Source: Rathayibacter rathayi
Lineage (GTDB): Bacteria > Actinomycetota > Actinomycetes > Actinomycetales > Microbacteriaceae
Assembly (NCBI RefSeq): GCF_004011095.1
Contig: NZ_CP028129.1
Coordinates: 2,356,001-2,420,000 of the forward strand
Direction: 5' to 3'
Length of the DNA: 64,000 nt
Under the pieces are notes generated by a model. That model saw nothing but the letters and a program-made list of their open reading frames with translations. It did no database searches and had not been told where the DNA came from. A program made the position numbers and the translations under genes. Below, piece after piece: positions 1-11,272 of this stretch. Each line of letters opens with the position of its first letter. The stretch's first letter is position 1.

Positions 1-239
1 CCGATGTCGATGCGCTCGCAGGCCGTACCTTCGCGATCGAGCAGGGCGAGGAGCGGATCGAGTTCCAGGGTGGACGTCCGGCGAACCCCTGCGCCTGGAT
101 GGACGTCGTGCTCGCTCCCGGGGCATTCCACGCGATGCGCAGGCGTGGCGGCGTCCGGACGTCTCCCCTCACCAATGGCGTCCTCCACAGCGGCCCGGCA
201 CGGCTGATCCTCCACAGATCGGACGACATGCTGATCTGA
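1..239 (+). CDS. MOSC-domain protein, C-terminal part (5' end outside window)
   Basis: The reading frame is open from base 3 to the TGA at 237-239 and gives 78 residues with no start, so the gene begins upstream of the window. The peptide carries NPCAWMDVVLAPG, then AMRRRGGVRTSPLTNG and a short final strand ending in DMLI. This matches the C-terminal half of MOSC domains, which are molybdenum-cofactor sulfurase or sulfur-carrier type beta-barrels. The conserved cysteine in NPC would be the proposed sulfur carrier of the family. Only the tail is visible, so the substrate cannot be named. Confidence 0.7.
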   Translation, partial: DVDALAGRTFAIEQGEERIEFQGGRPANPCAWMDVVLAPGAFHAMRRRGGVRTSPLTNGVLHSGPARLILHRSDDMLI

Positions 240-297
240 GCCCCGCGGGAACCGCCTAGGCTCACACCGTCCAGCACCCCGAAAGAAGGAGGCCCTC

Positions 298-1485
298 GTG
301 CTCCGTCCGAGCGACCTCCTTCCCACGTTGACAACGACGCTCCGACGCGGAGTCCGCGACGTCTTCGCGACCACGCGCTCCCGCGAACGGGATCCGCACC
401 GTCGCACCCGCAGCACCGACGTCTCGGTCCAGCGCGTGCATCACCGCGATGTCTGGGCCAGAGTGAGCACGGTCGGGCGCGACGGCGAGCGGACGTTCGT
501 CCTCGTGCCGGGCATCGGAGTCGCAGCCACCTACTTCGAGCGGCTCGCGCCCGCCCTCAACGAGTTCGGTCCCGTGCACGCCCTCGATCTGCCCGGCTTC
601 GGCGGCGTGCCGCACCCGGTCGATGCGCGGCGCATGGACATCGGCGGCTACGCCGAGCTGGTCGGCGCGGTCATTGACGAGCTCGGTCTCGATGATCCCG
701 TCGTGCTCGGCCACTCGATGGGTACCCAGGTCGTGGCCGAGCTCGCCGCCCGGCGTCCCGAGCTGACCACCATCGTCCTGCTCGGCCCCGTGATAAACCG
801 GCATGAGCGCCGCGTCCCGATTGCCGCCCTACGCTTCGCTCAATCGAGCGTCCGCGAGCCGCTGAAAGTCGCGATCCTCGCTGTCGGCGCCTACCTCCTT
901 TGCGGACCGCGCTGGTTCTCGAGAGTGCTGCCCGAGATGATGCAGTACCGGATCGAGGACACCGTTCCCCACATCCGTGCATCCGCCCTCGTCATCCGCG
1001 GCGAGTTCGACCGGCTCGTTCCGCGCGAGTGGGCGGAGGAGATCGCTCGCGCAATTCCACACGCGCGGGCATGGGAGATCCCTGACGCCTCCCACTCCGT
1101 GATGCACGCGCATGCGGAGGAGGTCGCGCGGCTATGCGTCGAGCATGCGCGCGCACCGCAGCCCGACCGCGACGAGGCGGCCTTGCGCCGCTACCCCGAC
1201 GCGGAGATCGACCGCTCCGAGGAAGACGCACCGACCGAGGACCCGCTCGGCGCGATCCGGGGCCGCATCACTGAGCTCGCCGGTATCCTCGTCGACGACG
1301 ACTCCCTGATCGCCGAGGGCAAGACGCTCCATGCCGAGGCAAGCGACCCCGCAGCCCTGCACCAGGTCGCTCCCGATCCAGGCGACGGCGAGCTGGTCGG
1401 CGGCAAGCAGGTTGAGGGCGGCGGACCGACACGAGACGGACCCGCACGCGGCGAACCCATGCAGGAGGACGGACGCGGCGGCTGA
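298..1485 (+). CDS. Alpha/beta hydrolase with CsbD-like C-terminal extension
   Basis: This 395-residue protein starts at GTG 298, about seven bases after a strong ribosome site (gaaggagg). Residues 60-290 form an alpha/beta hydrolase fold: an oxyanion region around VLVPGIG, the nucleophile elbow GHSMGT with Ser near 140, an acidic residue in GEFDRLVP and the catalytic His in DASHSVMH. It is probably a cytosolic esterase or lipase-like enzyme; the substrate is unknown. The last 100 residues are hydrophilic and not part of the fold. Within them GRITELAGILVDDDSL and AEGKT resemble the CsbD stress-protein repeat, an unusual combination. The convergent FUSC gene ends 10 bases beyond. Confidence 0.8.
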   Translation: MLRPSDLLPTLTTTLRRGVRDVFATTRSRERDPHRRTRSTDVSVQRVHHRDVWARVSTVGRDGERTFVLVPGIGVAATYFERLAPALNEFGPVHALDLPGFGGVPHPVDARRMDIGGYAELVGAVIDELGLDDPVVLGHSMGTQVVAELAARRPELTTIVLLGPVINRHERRVPIAALRFAQSSVREPLKVAILAVGAYLLCGPRWFSRVLPEMMQYRIEDTVPHIRASALVIRGEFDRLVPREWAEEIARAIPHARAWEIPDASHSVMHAHAEEVARLCVEHARAPQPDRDEAALRRYPDAEIDRSEEDAPTEDPLGAIRGRITELAGILVDDDSLIAEGKTLHAEASDPAALHQVAPDPGDGELVGGKQVEGGGPTRDGPARGEPMQEDGRGG

Positions 1486-1495
1486 AGCCCACCCG

Positions 1496-2536
1496 TCAGG
1501 GCTCCGCGCCCACGATTTCCTCACGGATGCGGCGCAGGTCCTCGGCGAGCGCCCCCAACAGGATCCAGTGCTGCGGGTGCGGGTTCGCGATCACGAGCGG
1601 GGCCGTGAGAGCGGGCAGCTCATCGGTGATCGTTTCCGGTTCCGGCACGGCGACCGAGGACTGCACCAGCAGTCGCAGGTCGTGGGCGGCCCGATGCAGC
1701 TGCACAGCGATGTCGGCGATCGTCGGCTCGGCGACCAGCTCGTCGTCGTACAGGTCGTGCACGGTCCGTGACATGCCGCGCACCCGAGTCACGATGCGTG
1801 CGAGGCGGGGCACGACCGAGTGCAGAGCGAGGAGCCGGTCGCGGTGGGCAGAGCGGCGCGGATTGAGCCGGAGCGACTCCTCGCCGGTCGCGATCGCCTC
1901 CTCAGCCTTGCTCTGCATGGTCTGCAGGAGTCGCGCGTTGATCAGCAGCTCGTCGAGCCGACGGCGTGGAACGGGCTTCTGGAGGGCGTTGGCGAGGTCG
2001 TCGAGCGCGGCCGCGAGCTGCGCCGTGAGGTCGCCGATCGCCCGCTCGGCCGGCGCGAGCACGACAGGAGGCACGATGAGGACGTTGATGACGACTCCGA
2101 CCGCCGCGCCGAGAAGCGTCTCGAGAATGCGGTCGAGCGCGTAGTTCGGCGTGACCGCGCCGACAGAGAGCACGAGCATCGCGCTGATCGGGATCTGCAC
2201 CGCGGAGGCTGGAGTCAGCCGGACGACCCATCCGACGGCGATCGCGGCCACGATTGCGAGCAGCACGATGATGCTCTCACCGCCGAACACGGTGCCGATC
2301 ACCGATCCCACAATCACTCCGATGATGACGCCGACCGAGCGCTCGAGTGCCTTTGAGAACGACTGATTGATGCTCGGCGCGACGACCAGCAGAGCCGCGA
2401 TCGCACCGAAGACCGGGAGGGTTCCCGGGAAGACGACGGTCGCGACGAGCCAGGTGACCGCGGTGGCCGCCGCCGTCTTGACCAGCTGAAGCACCGGCGG
2501 CCGGGTCGGCACGGTGAAGCTCGACGTCAAGCGCAT
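1496..2536 (-). CDS. FUSC family (aromatic acid exporter-like) membrane protein
   Basis: This 346-residue protein has a hydrophobic N-terminal half of about six membrane segments (for example AAATAVTWLVATVVF and VGVIIGVIVGSVIG) and a helical cytoplasmic C-terminal half. That is the architecture of FUSC/ArAE family proteins, which resemble fusaric-acid and aromatic-acid efflux components. The start at 2536 is chosen because TACCGT lies exactly six bases upstream of the ATG, a leaderless promoter pattern seen at other genes here. A longer in-frame reading upstream would have an arginine- and serine-rich, non-conserved N-terminus. The substrate is unknown. Confidence 0.8.
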   Translation of the reverse strand: MRLTSSFTVPTRPPVLQLVKTAAATAVTWLVATVVFPGTLPVFGAIAALLVVAPSINQSFSKALERSVGVIIGVIVGSVIGTVFGGESIIVLLAIVAAIAVGWVVRLTPASAVQIPISAMLVLSVGAVTPNYALDRILETLLGAAVGVVINVLIVPPVVLAPAERAIGDLTAQLAAALDDLANALQKPVPRRRLDELLINARLLQTMQSKAEEAIATGEESLRLNPRRSAHRDRLLALHSVVPRLARIVTRVRGMSRTVHDLYDDELVAEPTIADIAVQLHRAAHDLRLLVQSSVAVPEPETITDELPALTAPLVIANPHPQHWILLGALAEDLRRIREEIVGAEP

Positions 2537-2576
2537 GGGTCCACGGTAGCGAGCGCCCGCCTCAGCGCGACACGCT

Positions 2577-2852
2577 GTCTCACCAGCGCCGCATGTCGAG
2601 CGCATCCTCGATCGGCTTCCGCAGCGCGAGCGCGACTTCCTCGAAGCGATGGCAGAGCTGCCCGCGGACGACAGGACCCTGTCCACCATCGCGAACGAGG
2701 AGGGAGTCGCGAAGCCTACTGACGCCGGGACCACCTCTCAGCGACTGGACCGAGTGCGCGGAATCATCAAGCGCGGCCCTCGATACAGCTTCCGCCACCG
2801 TGCCGTCGAAGCATTCTTGACGACGGAGTGGCCGACGGTCGACGACTCCTGA
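2577..2852 (+). pseudogene. C-terminal remnant of an AAA-type ATP-binding protein
   Basis: The open frame ending at the TGA at 2850-2852 reads as a winged-helix-like tail: LPQRERDFLEAMAEL, then TTSQRLDRVRGIIKRG and YSFRHRAVEAFL. I recognise this as the C-terminus of a family of actinobacterial AAA ATP-binding proteins. There are no Walker motifs and no ATPase core in any frame upstream. Before this point the sequence is the promoter of the divergent FUSC gene. The piece is therefore best read as the remnant of a deleted gene. An internal ATG at 2649 could in principle start a 67-residue peptide, but no ribosome site supports it. Confidence 0.6.
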
Positions 2853-2942
2853 GAACGCCTTCTCGAGGAACTCTTCAACCGCTTGTGATCGCGCCGGCGG
2901 CCCGCAAGACGGTGTTGCCGTCTGCGCCCCTCGGCCACTACC

Positions 2943-2988
2943 TGAGGCCCCCCACTTCCGCGTCATTCCGGGGAAGTAGGGGGCCTCA
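2943..2988 (-). terminator. Hairpin downstream of tRNA-Ser
   Basis: Two 17-base arms (2943-2959 and 2972-2988) are complementary at all but one position, with a 12-base loop. The hairpin begins four bases after the encoded CCA end of the minus-strand tRNA gene. There is no clear U tract, but the position and GC-rich stem fit a transcription terminator. Confidence 0.7.
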
Positions 2989-2991
2989 CAG

Positions 2992-3081
2992 TGGCGGTAC
3001 CGGTGGGATTTGAACCCACGGTGGACGCAAGCCCACACATGTTTTCGAGACATGCTCCTTCGGCCGCTCGGACACGGTACC
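2992..3081 (-). tRNA. tRNA-Ser (anticodon CGA)
   Basis: The minus strand folds as a class II tRNA. The 7-bp acceptor stem pairs GGTACCG with CGGTACC, followed by discriminator G and an encoded CCA. The T arm is GTGGG-TTCAAAT-CCCAC. The anticodon loop TCTCGAAAA gives anticodon CGA, which reads UCG serine codons. The 90-base length including CCA and the long variable arm are normal for serine tRNAs. Confidence 0.95.
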
Positions 3082-3137
3082 GGGGTCGAGTGTACGCGAC
3101 GGCCCGAAATCGCGCCAATCGAGCGGAGTGACCGCGG

Positions 3138-4028
3138 TCAGTCGGGAACCAGGAAGTCGAGCACGCGGTTCCACTCCGGGATCGCGAGCAAGTGGCCGCG
3201 GCCGACGATGACGTCGAGGCGGGAATCAGGCAGGCGGGCAGCATACCACTCGGCGTGGAGGCGCCCGGCGACTGCGTCCTCGGCGCCGTAGAGGAGCAAG
3301 GCGGGCGATGCGGCGGATTCGACGGCGAAGCCCCAGTCCTGCACCCCGTATCCGACAAGATCGGCTGCCAGGCCGACGGTGCCCTGGGCGACGGCACGCT
3401 CGAGCATGCGCGAGAGGCGTTCGCGGACGCCGGCGGCCTCGAGCACCGCGGCATCTGCGTCTCCTGAGCCGAGCATGCCGAGCAGCGCGTCGACGCCGGG
3501 GACCGTCCCGAATGCGGCCTCGAGGGTGCGGGCGAGCGAGCGGACGGCCTCGTCGAGCGGGAGGGCGGCGAGGCGCGCGAGTTCGGCACGGTTCTGCTCG
3601 CCGACCCACGGCACGGCGTCATCGGGAGCGGGCGTCGCGACGACGGCGACTCGCTCCACGAGGCCGGGGTAGTTCGCAGCGAGCGCCAGGGCGACACGGC
3701 CGCCCGCCGACCAGCCCGCCGCGGCGACGGAGGCGATACCGACGGTCGCGAGGTACTCGGCGATGTCGGCCGCGGCCTGCTCGGGGCTGGCGCCGGCGCC
3801 CGCTCCGGCGGGGTCGAGGTCGGTGAGGAGCGCGGAGGAGCCATAGCCAGGGCGGTCGAACGAGAGCAGGCGCACGCCGTGGCGCGCGGTCGCCTCGGGA
3901 TCGGGATCGAAGTCCGACGAGCCGGGCGCTGGATGTGCCAGGACGACGACCCGTTCGCCGCCCTCGGGACCGGACCAGCACGCACCGAGAGGGCGGCCGG
4001 ACTTGAGGACGTGGACTGTCGAGGGCAT
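3138..4028 (-). CDS. Alpha/beta fold hydrolase
   Basis: This 296-residue single-domain protein follows the canonical alpha/beta hydrolase order: HPAPGSS near residue 32 for the oxyanion hole, FDRPGYGSS after strand 4, nucleophile elbow GWSAGG with Ser107, an acidic residue in YGAEDAV and the catalytic His in GRGHLLAI. The start ATG at 4028 is chosen because upstream in-frame residues are unlike the family. It is probably a cytosolic esterase or hydrolase with no identifiable substrate. It stands alone, between tRNA-Ser and the divergent radA. Confidence 0.8.
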   Translation of the reverse strand: MPSTVHVLKSGRPLGACWSGPEGGERVVVLAHPAPGSSDFDPDPEATARHGVRLLSFDRPGYGSSALLTDLDPAGAGAGASPEQAAADIAEYLATVGIASVAAAGWSAGGRVALALAANYPGLVERVAVVATPAPDDAVPWVGEQNRAELARLAALPLDEAVRSLARTLEAAFGTVPGVDALLGMLGSGDADAAVLEAAGVRERLSRMLERAVAQGTVGLAADLVGYGVQDWGFAVESAASPALLLYGAEDAVAGRLHAEWYAARLPDSRLDVIVGRGHLLAIPEWNRVLDFLVPD

Positions 4029-4293
4029 GCCATTAGTCTCCCGCAGACCTCCGACACTGACCGGGCGGCGCTTGGCGGAGTGATCTCCGTGGCGCGATCC
4101 TCGGCCGCCGACCGTCACCGCGGCACCGCTCCTCCACAGGCCGACTTAAACACGACTTCTCCCCAGATCTGGCGCGCCCGACATCCGACGTCGGTGGTCA
4201 AAGCTACTGTCGAAGACACGTTCGAACGAGCGGCAGTGTCGGGGGTCCCCCGTACCGTCCTGCTCGTCCCACCCCTTCGCCCGAAAGGACCTC

Positions 4294-5664
4294 ATGGCCT
4301 CCTCAAAGACGCGCACCGCCGCGTACCGCTGCTCGGAGTGCGGCTGGACGACCGCCAAATGGGTAGGCCGGTGCGGCGAGTGCCAGCAGTGGGGCTCCGT
4401 GATCGAGAGCACCGAGCGCACAGGTCTGAGCCGCGCCGTCGCCGCGGTCGCTCCGTCGGCGGGGCGCGTCGCCCGCCCCATCACCGAGATCGAGACGACC
4501 TCGGCGGCGCATCGTCCGACGGGGGTTGGCGAGCTCGACCGCGTGCTCGGCGGCGGGATCGTCTCGGGCGCGGTCGTGCTGCTCTCGGGCGAGCCCGGCG
4601 TCGGCAAGTCGACCCTGCTGCTGGAGGTCGCGAGCAGGGCCGCCGCCGAGGGCCAGCGCGTCCTCTACGTCAGTGCGGAGGAGTCCGCCGCTCAGGTCCG
4701 CATGCGCGCGGAACGCACGGGCGCCATGCACGACAGCCTCTTCCTCGCGGCCGAGACCGATCTCGCCACCGTTCTCGGGCAGATCGACGAGGTCCGGCCG
4801 GACCTCCTCATCGTCGACTCGGTACAGACCGTCGCGAGCGACACCGTCGACGGCCTGCCCGGAGGCCCGAGTCAGGTACGGGAAGTGGCTGCCACCCTGA
4901 TCCGAGTGTGCAAGGAGCGGGCGCTCCCCCTCGTGCTCGTCGGACATGTAACGAAGGACGGCTCCATCGCAGGGCCTCGCCTGCTCGAGCACCTTGTCGA
5001 CGTGGTGTGCCACTTCGAAGGCGACCGGCAGACGGCGCTGCGCTTCGTCCGCTCCCTGAAGAATCGCTTTGGACCGACGGACGAGGTCGGCTGCTTCGAG
5101 ATGACGGCCGAGGGCATTGCCGAGATCCCCGACCCAAGCGGACTGTTCCTCAGCCGCACCCGCTTCCCCACCCCGGGCATCTGCGTCACGGTCGCGATGG
5201 AGGGGCGCCGGGCGCTCCCCGTCGAGATCCAGGCGCTCGTGATCGCGAACGACGGCGAGCACCCCCGCCGGGTCACGAACGGCGTCGACGCATCCAGGGT
5301 CGCGATGATCCTCGCGGTCCTCGAGCGCCAGGCCGGCATCCCGCTGCGACGCTGTGACGTATACGTCTCCACCGTCGGTGGAGTAAAGCTGATGGAGCCG
5401 GCGGCCGACCTCGCGATCGCGGTCGCCATCGCCTCCGCCCACTCCTACACACCACTGCGGCCGGGGATCGCGGCGTTTGGCGAGATCAGCCTTTCTGGCG
5501 ACATCCGCCCCGCGTCCGGAGCCAAGCAGCGCGCGGGAGAGGCAACCCGGCTCGGCCACTCCTCCCACCTCGACTCCAGCACGTTCACCCTCTCGAGCGC
5601 GATCACCCACGCGCTCGTCCCGGTCCCCGAGCGGATCCGGCCCGAACATGTTCCCGCACGCTGA
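4294..5664 (+). CDS. radA: DNA repair protein RadA
   Basis: This 456-residue protein is the normal length for RadA/Sms, a RecA-like ATPase that promotes branch migration of recombination intermediates. The N-terminal zinc finger has cysteines at 13, 16, 27 and 30. Walker A is GEPGVGKST with Lys105. The RadA-specific KNRFG motif appears near residue 253. The C-terminal third is the Lon-like domain, with GGVKLMEPAADLAIAVA and FGEISLSGDIRP. The start ATG at 4294 follows gaaagga. The neighbouring genes do not look functionally linked. Confidence 0.97.
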   Translation: MASSKTRTAAYRCSECGWTTAKWVGRCGECQQWGSVIESTERTGLSRAVAAVAPSAGRVARPITEIETTSAAHRPTGVGELDRVLGGGIVSGAVVLLSGEPGVGKSTLLLEVASRAAAEGQRVLYVSAEESAAQVRMRAERTGAMHDSLFLAAETDLATVLGQIDEVRPDLLIVDSVQTVASDTVDGLPGGPSQVREVAATLIRVCKERALPLVLVGHVTKDGSIAGPRLLEHLVDVVCHFEGDRQTALRFVRSLKNRFGPTDEVGCFEMTAEGIAEIPDPSGLFLSRTRFPTPGICVTVAMEGRRALPVEIQALVIANDGEHPRRVTNGVDASRVAMILAVLERQAGIPLRRCDVYVSTVGGVKLMEPAADLAIAVAIASAHSYTPLRPGIAAFGEISLSGDIRPASGAKQRAGEATRLGHSSHLDSSTFTLSSAITHALVPVPERIRPEHVPAR

Positions 5665-5803
5665 CCAGCGGCCGGATGGGCGCCGACCCCACGCATGCGC
5701 GCCTGTGAGTTCACGCTGGGAGCATCAGCGAACCGGCCGCTCCGGACGAGCCTCGACGCGCATCCGAGTGCGCGGCACTTGGGAGATCCCATCGCGCCTC
5801 CAC

Positions 5804-7184
5804 CTACACGCCGCCCCCGCCACCTCCGCCGCCGCTCCCACCCGAGCTACCGCCGCCGCCCGCGCCGCCGCTCGTCGAACTGGACAAGGACCCGAGGTAG
5901 CTCGAGGCCGACGACGAGAAGGACGACACACTGCCCGCGAAGGCCGCCGCGTGAAATCCACTCGGTCCCGAAAACCAGACGGGATCCTCGCCGGTGTGCT
6001 CGTAGGCCGACGCGAGTTCGGCCGACCACTCCTTCTCGAGACCGAACAGCACAGCCACGGCAGCAGCCGCTCCGTCACCTCCATAATCTCGACCGGCCCG
6101 ACGGAGCGCCGATCCGCTCCGCGGGGCGATTGCACCATCGCGATCCGGTCGGCCTCGGCCCGGCGAATGTGCAGCTCGAGCCCGCGCAGGTGGTCACGCA
6201 GCTCCGCTCCCGCGGCCATCAGCGGCACCCTGGACACCAGCACCACCCCGATGATCCCCACCGCGAGCCCCACCACCAACAGCACCAGCGGCAGCGGCCC
6301 ACCGAAGGATCGGATCAGCAGCACGATCGCGCTGACGAACACGGCCAGCACACCGAGGAGCAGCACCGCGTTCACGGCGACACTCCCACCGACCGTCCCC
6401 GGCCACCTCAGCCCTGCCTCCGTCACTCGCCTGCCGAGCGCCGTCTGGAACGCCGCGACCTCCTCGCCGAACTCCTTGTCCTTCCCCGACAGCATCCGCA
6501 CCGCACCCGGCACCCGGCCGACGGCGAGATCGAGGAAACGGGCGGTCGTCGGAGGAGAGGCTGGCGCCAGGCCGTGCCGTTCACGTCCCACGAGAACTCG
6601 TCCTCACCGCTTCTGGTGCCGGAGGCCGGAAGGGTCGTGTTGTGCTGGCTGTAGGTGAAACCGTAGGTCTGACTGCCGTTGACGAACTCGTCGGCCGCAC
6701 TGGTGACAAGGAGGAAGCCGTCCTCCCGCTCCGTGTCGACAGGGCGCGGCGATCCGTTGCCGTCGGTGACTGTGACCAGATCGAGGTCGGTCGGGTGCCC
6801 CTCGTACTCGAGTGGGATCGCACGCTGCATGCCCCGGTTCTGCGCGGGCGGGAAGTCGGCGACGAAGGTCTCGACGGTAGTCAGCGTCGAGCGGCCCTCC
6901 GGATCGCGCTCAAGGCGGAAGTCTGCCGAGTACCCCGAGAAGCGGAAGTCATCGACCCCGCCGCGTACCACAGAAGCTACCGGCTGACTGGCGACGGGCT
7001 GACCCGAGACGGGGTGACGAGAGACGGGCTGACCCGAGGCGGGCTGAGCAGCTGTGCCCGCGACCAGGAGGGGAACGGCCAGAGCGAGCACCGCCGCTCG
7101 CCCCGCGAGCACCCCCGCCCGGCCGGCCGACGCGGACAGGACCGTGCCGAGCAGCCCCCACAGGGCACCGATGCTACGCCGCAC
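5804..7184 (-). pseudogene. DUF2207 membrane protein, broken by a deletion and frameshifts
   Basis: The minus strand carries recognisable pieces of a DUF2207 protein in three successive frames. The N-terminal part starts at GTG 7184 (after ggaggagca) and has a signal peptide and the DUF2207 extracellular domain (STLTTVETFVADFP, NRGMQRAIPLEYEGHPTDL) as far as WDVNGTAWRQP near 6570. It then jumps straight to the late cytoplasmic and transmembrane part (SGKDKEFGEEVAAFQTALG). The middle of a roughly 600-residue family member is missing. A further one-base loss near 6057 separates the last frame, which ends in the usual glycine-serine-rich tail. A short repeated GQPVS run lies just after the signal peptide. 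It cannot encode a full-length product. Confidence 0.8.
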
Positions 7185-7212
7185 TGCTCCTCCGGCACGT
7201 CCCCCCGGCGGG

Positions 7213-7830
7213 CTACCGGAGCAGGAACTGCGTTGGCGAGCCCGAGGCGATCCCCGCGACGGACACCGACAGGTTGTAAGCCGCGCCGCCCGCGGGGACC
7301 GCCTCGCGGCCACCCGAGCAAGTGTCGGCGGAGGAGCGGGTACGGTCCCAGGTCAGCCCACTGCCCGTCACTGAGCGGCCGGCCTGGAGGAGCACGGAGA
7401 GGTCGACGGCGCCGGTCTGGCAGTCGGTCGAGGTCCAGATCCGCTCGGACCCGCTGGTGATCGTGAAAACCTGCTTGCTGGTGCCCGCGTCGATCACGCA
7501 GTCGGTGCTCGAGGTGTTCGTCAGCGAGAGGGAGAGCTGCGGATCCTCGCCGGGCGCGTAGCTCGTCGCATCGGTGACCGCGGTGATGGCGACCGAGTCA
7601 GCCGTGCAGGCCGGAGCTGCGCCGGGCGTCGCTTGAGGCGTGGTCGTCGGGTAAAGCGTTGGCAGTGCGACGGTCGGTGTAGGGCTGGACGCGGAGTCGG
7701 ACGCCCCCGCCCGAGGCAGCATCGCTACCACGACCGCCAGACCGGTCACGAGCACGACCAGCGCGAGCAGTACACCGGCGCGGCGTCGCCGGTAGACCCG
7801 GGAGGGCAGGCGGCGGGGCGGCGGAGTCAT
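7213..7830 (-). CDS. Membrane-anchored exported protein of unknown function
   Basis: The product is 205 residues. A basic start (RRRRAG) precedes one hydrophobic segment near residues 18-38, then a Ser/Thr/Pro-rich linker and a roughly 130-residue extracellular domain. That domain contains NTSSTDCVIDAGTSKQVFTITSG and four cysteines, suggesting a disulfide-stabilised beta-sandwich of the kind found in DUF4232-like proteins. The broken DUF2207 gene begins 28 bases downstream. The function is unknown and the family link is tentative. Confidence 0.7.
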   Translation of the reverse strand: MTPPPRRLPSRVYRRRRAGVLLALVVLVTGLAVVVAMLPRAGASDSASSPTPTVALPTLYPTTTPQATPGAAPACTADSVAITAVTDATSYAPGEDPQLSLSLTNTSSTDCVIDAGTSKQVFTITSGSERIWTSTDCQTGAVDLSVLLQAGRSVTGSGLTWDRTRSSADTCSGGREAVPAGGAAYNLSVSVAGIASGSPTQFLLR

Positions 7831-7856
7831 CGGGACAGGCTACGACGTGCCGGCGG

Positions 7857-8366
7857 TCACAGCGTCTTCAGCATGCGGGTGTTGCCGAGCGTGTTCGGCT
7901 TGACGCGAGCGAGATCGAGGAATTCGGCGACTCCCTCATCGGGTGAGCGGAGCAGCTCGGCGTAGACATCGGGATCGACGACCTTCTCGCCAATCGGCTC
8001 AAAGCCGTGCCTGGTGAAGAAGTCGACCTCGAAGGTGAGGCAGAACAGGCGCTTCAGGCCGAGCTCGCGGGCGTCATTCTCGAGGCGCTCCAGGATGTGG
8101 TGGCCGACCCCCTTGCCGAGCCAGTCCTGCGCGACCGCGAGGGTGCGCACCTCCGCGAGGTCGTCCCACATCACATGCAGCGCTCCACAGCCGATCGCCG
8201 CGCCGTCTCCGTCCTCGGCGATGCGGAACTCCTGAACAGCGCCGTACAGCACCACTCGGTCCTTGCCGAGGAGCACCCGCTCGTTCACGAGCGGCTCGCT
8301 CAGCTCCTGGATGAAAGGGACATCGCTCGTGCGCGCCCGGCGTACGGGGTACTTCCAATCGGCCAT
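7857..8366 (-). CDS. argA: Amino-acid N-acetyltransferase (ArgA-like GNAT)
   Basis: The whole 169-residue protein is one GNAT domain. The acetyl-CoA binding signature is visible as VRTLAVAQDWLGKGVGHHIL, followed by ARELGLKRLFCLTFEVDFFTRHGF. This matches the short N-acetylglutamate synthases of Actinobacteria (the Mycobacterium tuberculosis Rv2747 type), which make N-acetylglutamate for arginine biosynthesis without a kinase-like domain. TAGGCT lies six bases upstream of the ATG, so the mRNA is probably leaderless. A 15-bp tandem repeat and the clpC terminator lie upstream. The arginine genes are not nearby. Confidence 0.85.
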   Translation of the reverse strand: MADWKYPVRRARTSDVPFIQELSEPLVNERVLLGKDRVVLYGAVQEFRIAEDGDGAAIGCGALHVMWDDLAEVRTLAVAQDWLGKGVGHHILERLENDARELGLKRLFCLTFEVDFFTRHGFEPIGEKVVDPDVYAELLRSPDEGVAEFLDLARVKPNTLGNTRMLKTL

Positions 8367-8427
8367 TCGACAAGCCTAGGCCGCGCCGCACCACAGACAG
8401 CGCCCGCTCGCCGCCCTCCCCCAGAAA

Positions 8428-8484
8428 GACAAAGCCTCGACCGACAAAGCCTCGAACGACAACGCCCGAAACGACAACTGCCCG
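8428..8484. repeat. 15-bp tandem repeat, about four units
   Basis: Units begin at 8428, 8443, 8458 and 8473, each opening with gacaa. The first two differ at one base (gacaaagcctcgacc and gacaaagcctcgaac); the later ones diverge. The array fills the gap between the clpC terminator and the leaderless promoter of the acetyltransferase gene. No reading frame uses it. Confidence 0.75.
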
Positions 8485-8508
8485 CCCCCTCGTGGGAGGG
8501 GACGGGCA
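8479..8508 (-). terminator. clpC terminator hairpin
   Basis: Arms tgcccgccccctc (8479-8491) and gaggggacgggca (8496-8508) pair at 12 of 13 positions around a four-base loop. The hairpin sits about 20 bases after the clpC stop on the minus strand. Confidence 0.75.
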
Positions 8509-8527
8509 CGAGTCGTTCCAGGCGCCG

Positions 8528-11038
<2,511 letters not shown>

Positions 11039-11118
11039 GCTGTCACTCCCTACAGAACCCGCAGGGGTGGGCTCCGATACGTCGACTGTAGCCAGCGCTC
11101 CCCTCGGTGCGGAGGGCT

Positions 11119-11132
11119 GTTCGCCCTGGGCG
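11119..11132 (-). promoter_or_regulatory. Candidate ClgR operator upstream of clpC
   Basis: On the plus strand this reads GTTCGC-CCTGG-GCG. It matches the actinobacterial ClgR operator GTTCGC-N5-GCG, including the refined form GTTCGCY-N3-RGCG. It lies about 80 bases before the clpC start, a sensible position for activation of the minus-strand promoter. The match is by eye to a known consensus; binding is inferred. Confidence 0.65.
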
Positions 11133-11272
11133 TGCAGGGGGCGAGGAAGAAGAGCGTCCAACTGGCGGAACCGGCAGGACACGACACGTTTGCGGCGGCA
11201 GGAGAGTCTGCGCCACGATGACCGAGCACCCTTACAGTGAGGGGGCCTCGACACTCTGTGAGGATGCACCAC

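Noticed and set aside
6977..7050. Tandem GQPVS-encoding repeat as an independent element
   Set aside because: It lies inside the broken DUF2207 gene, just after the signal peptide, and is simply low-complexity linker coding sequence.
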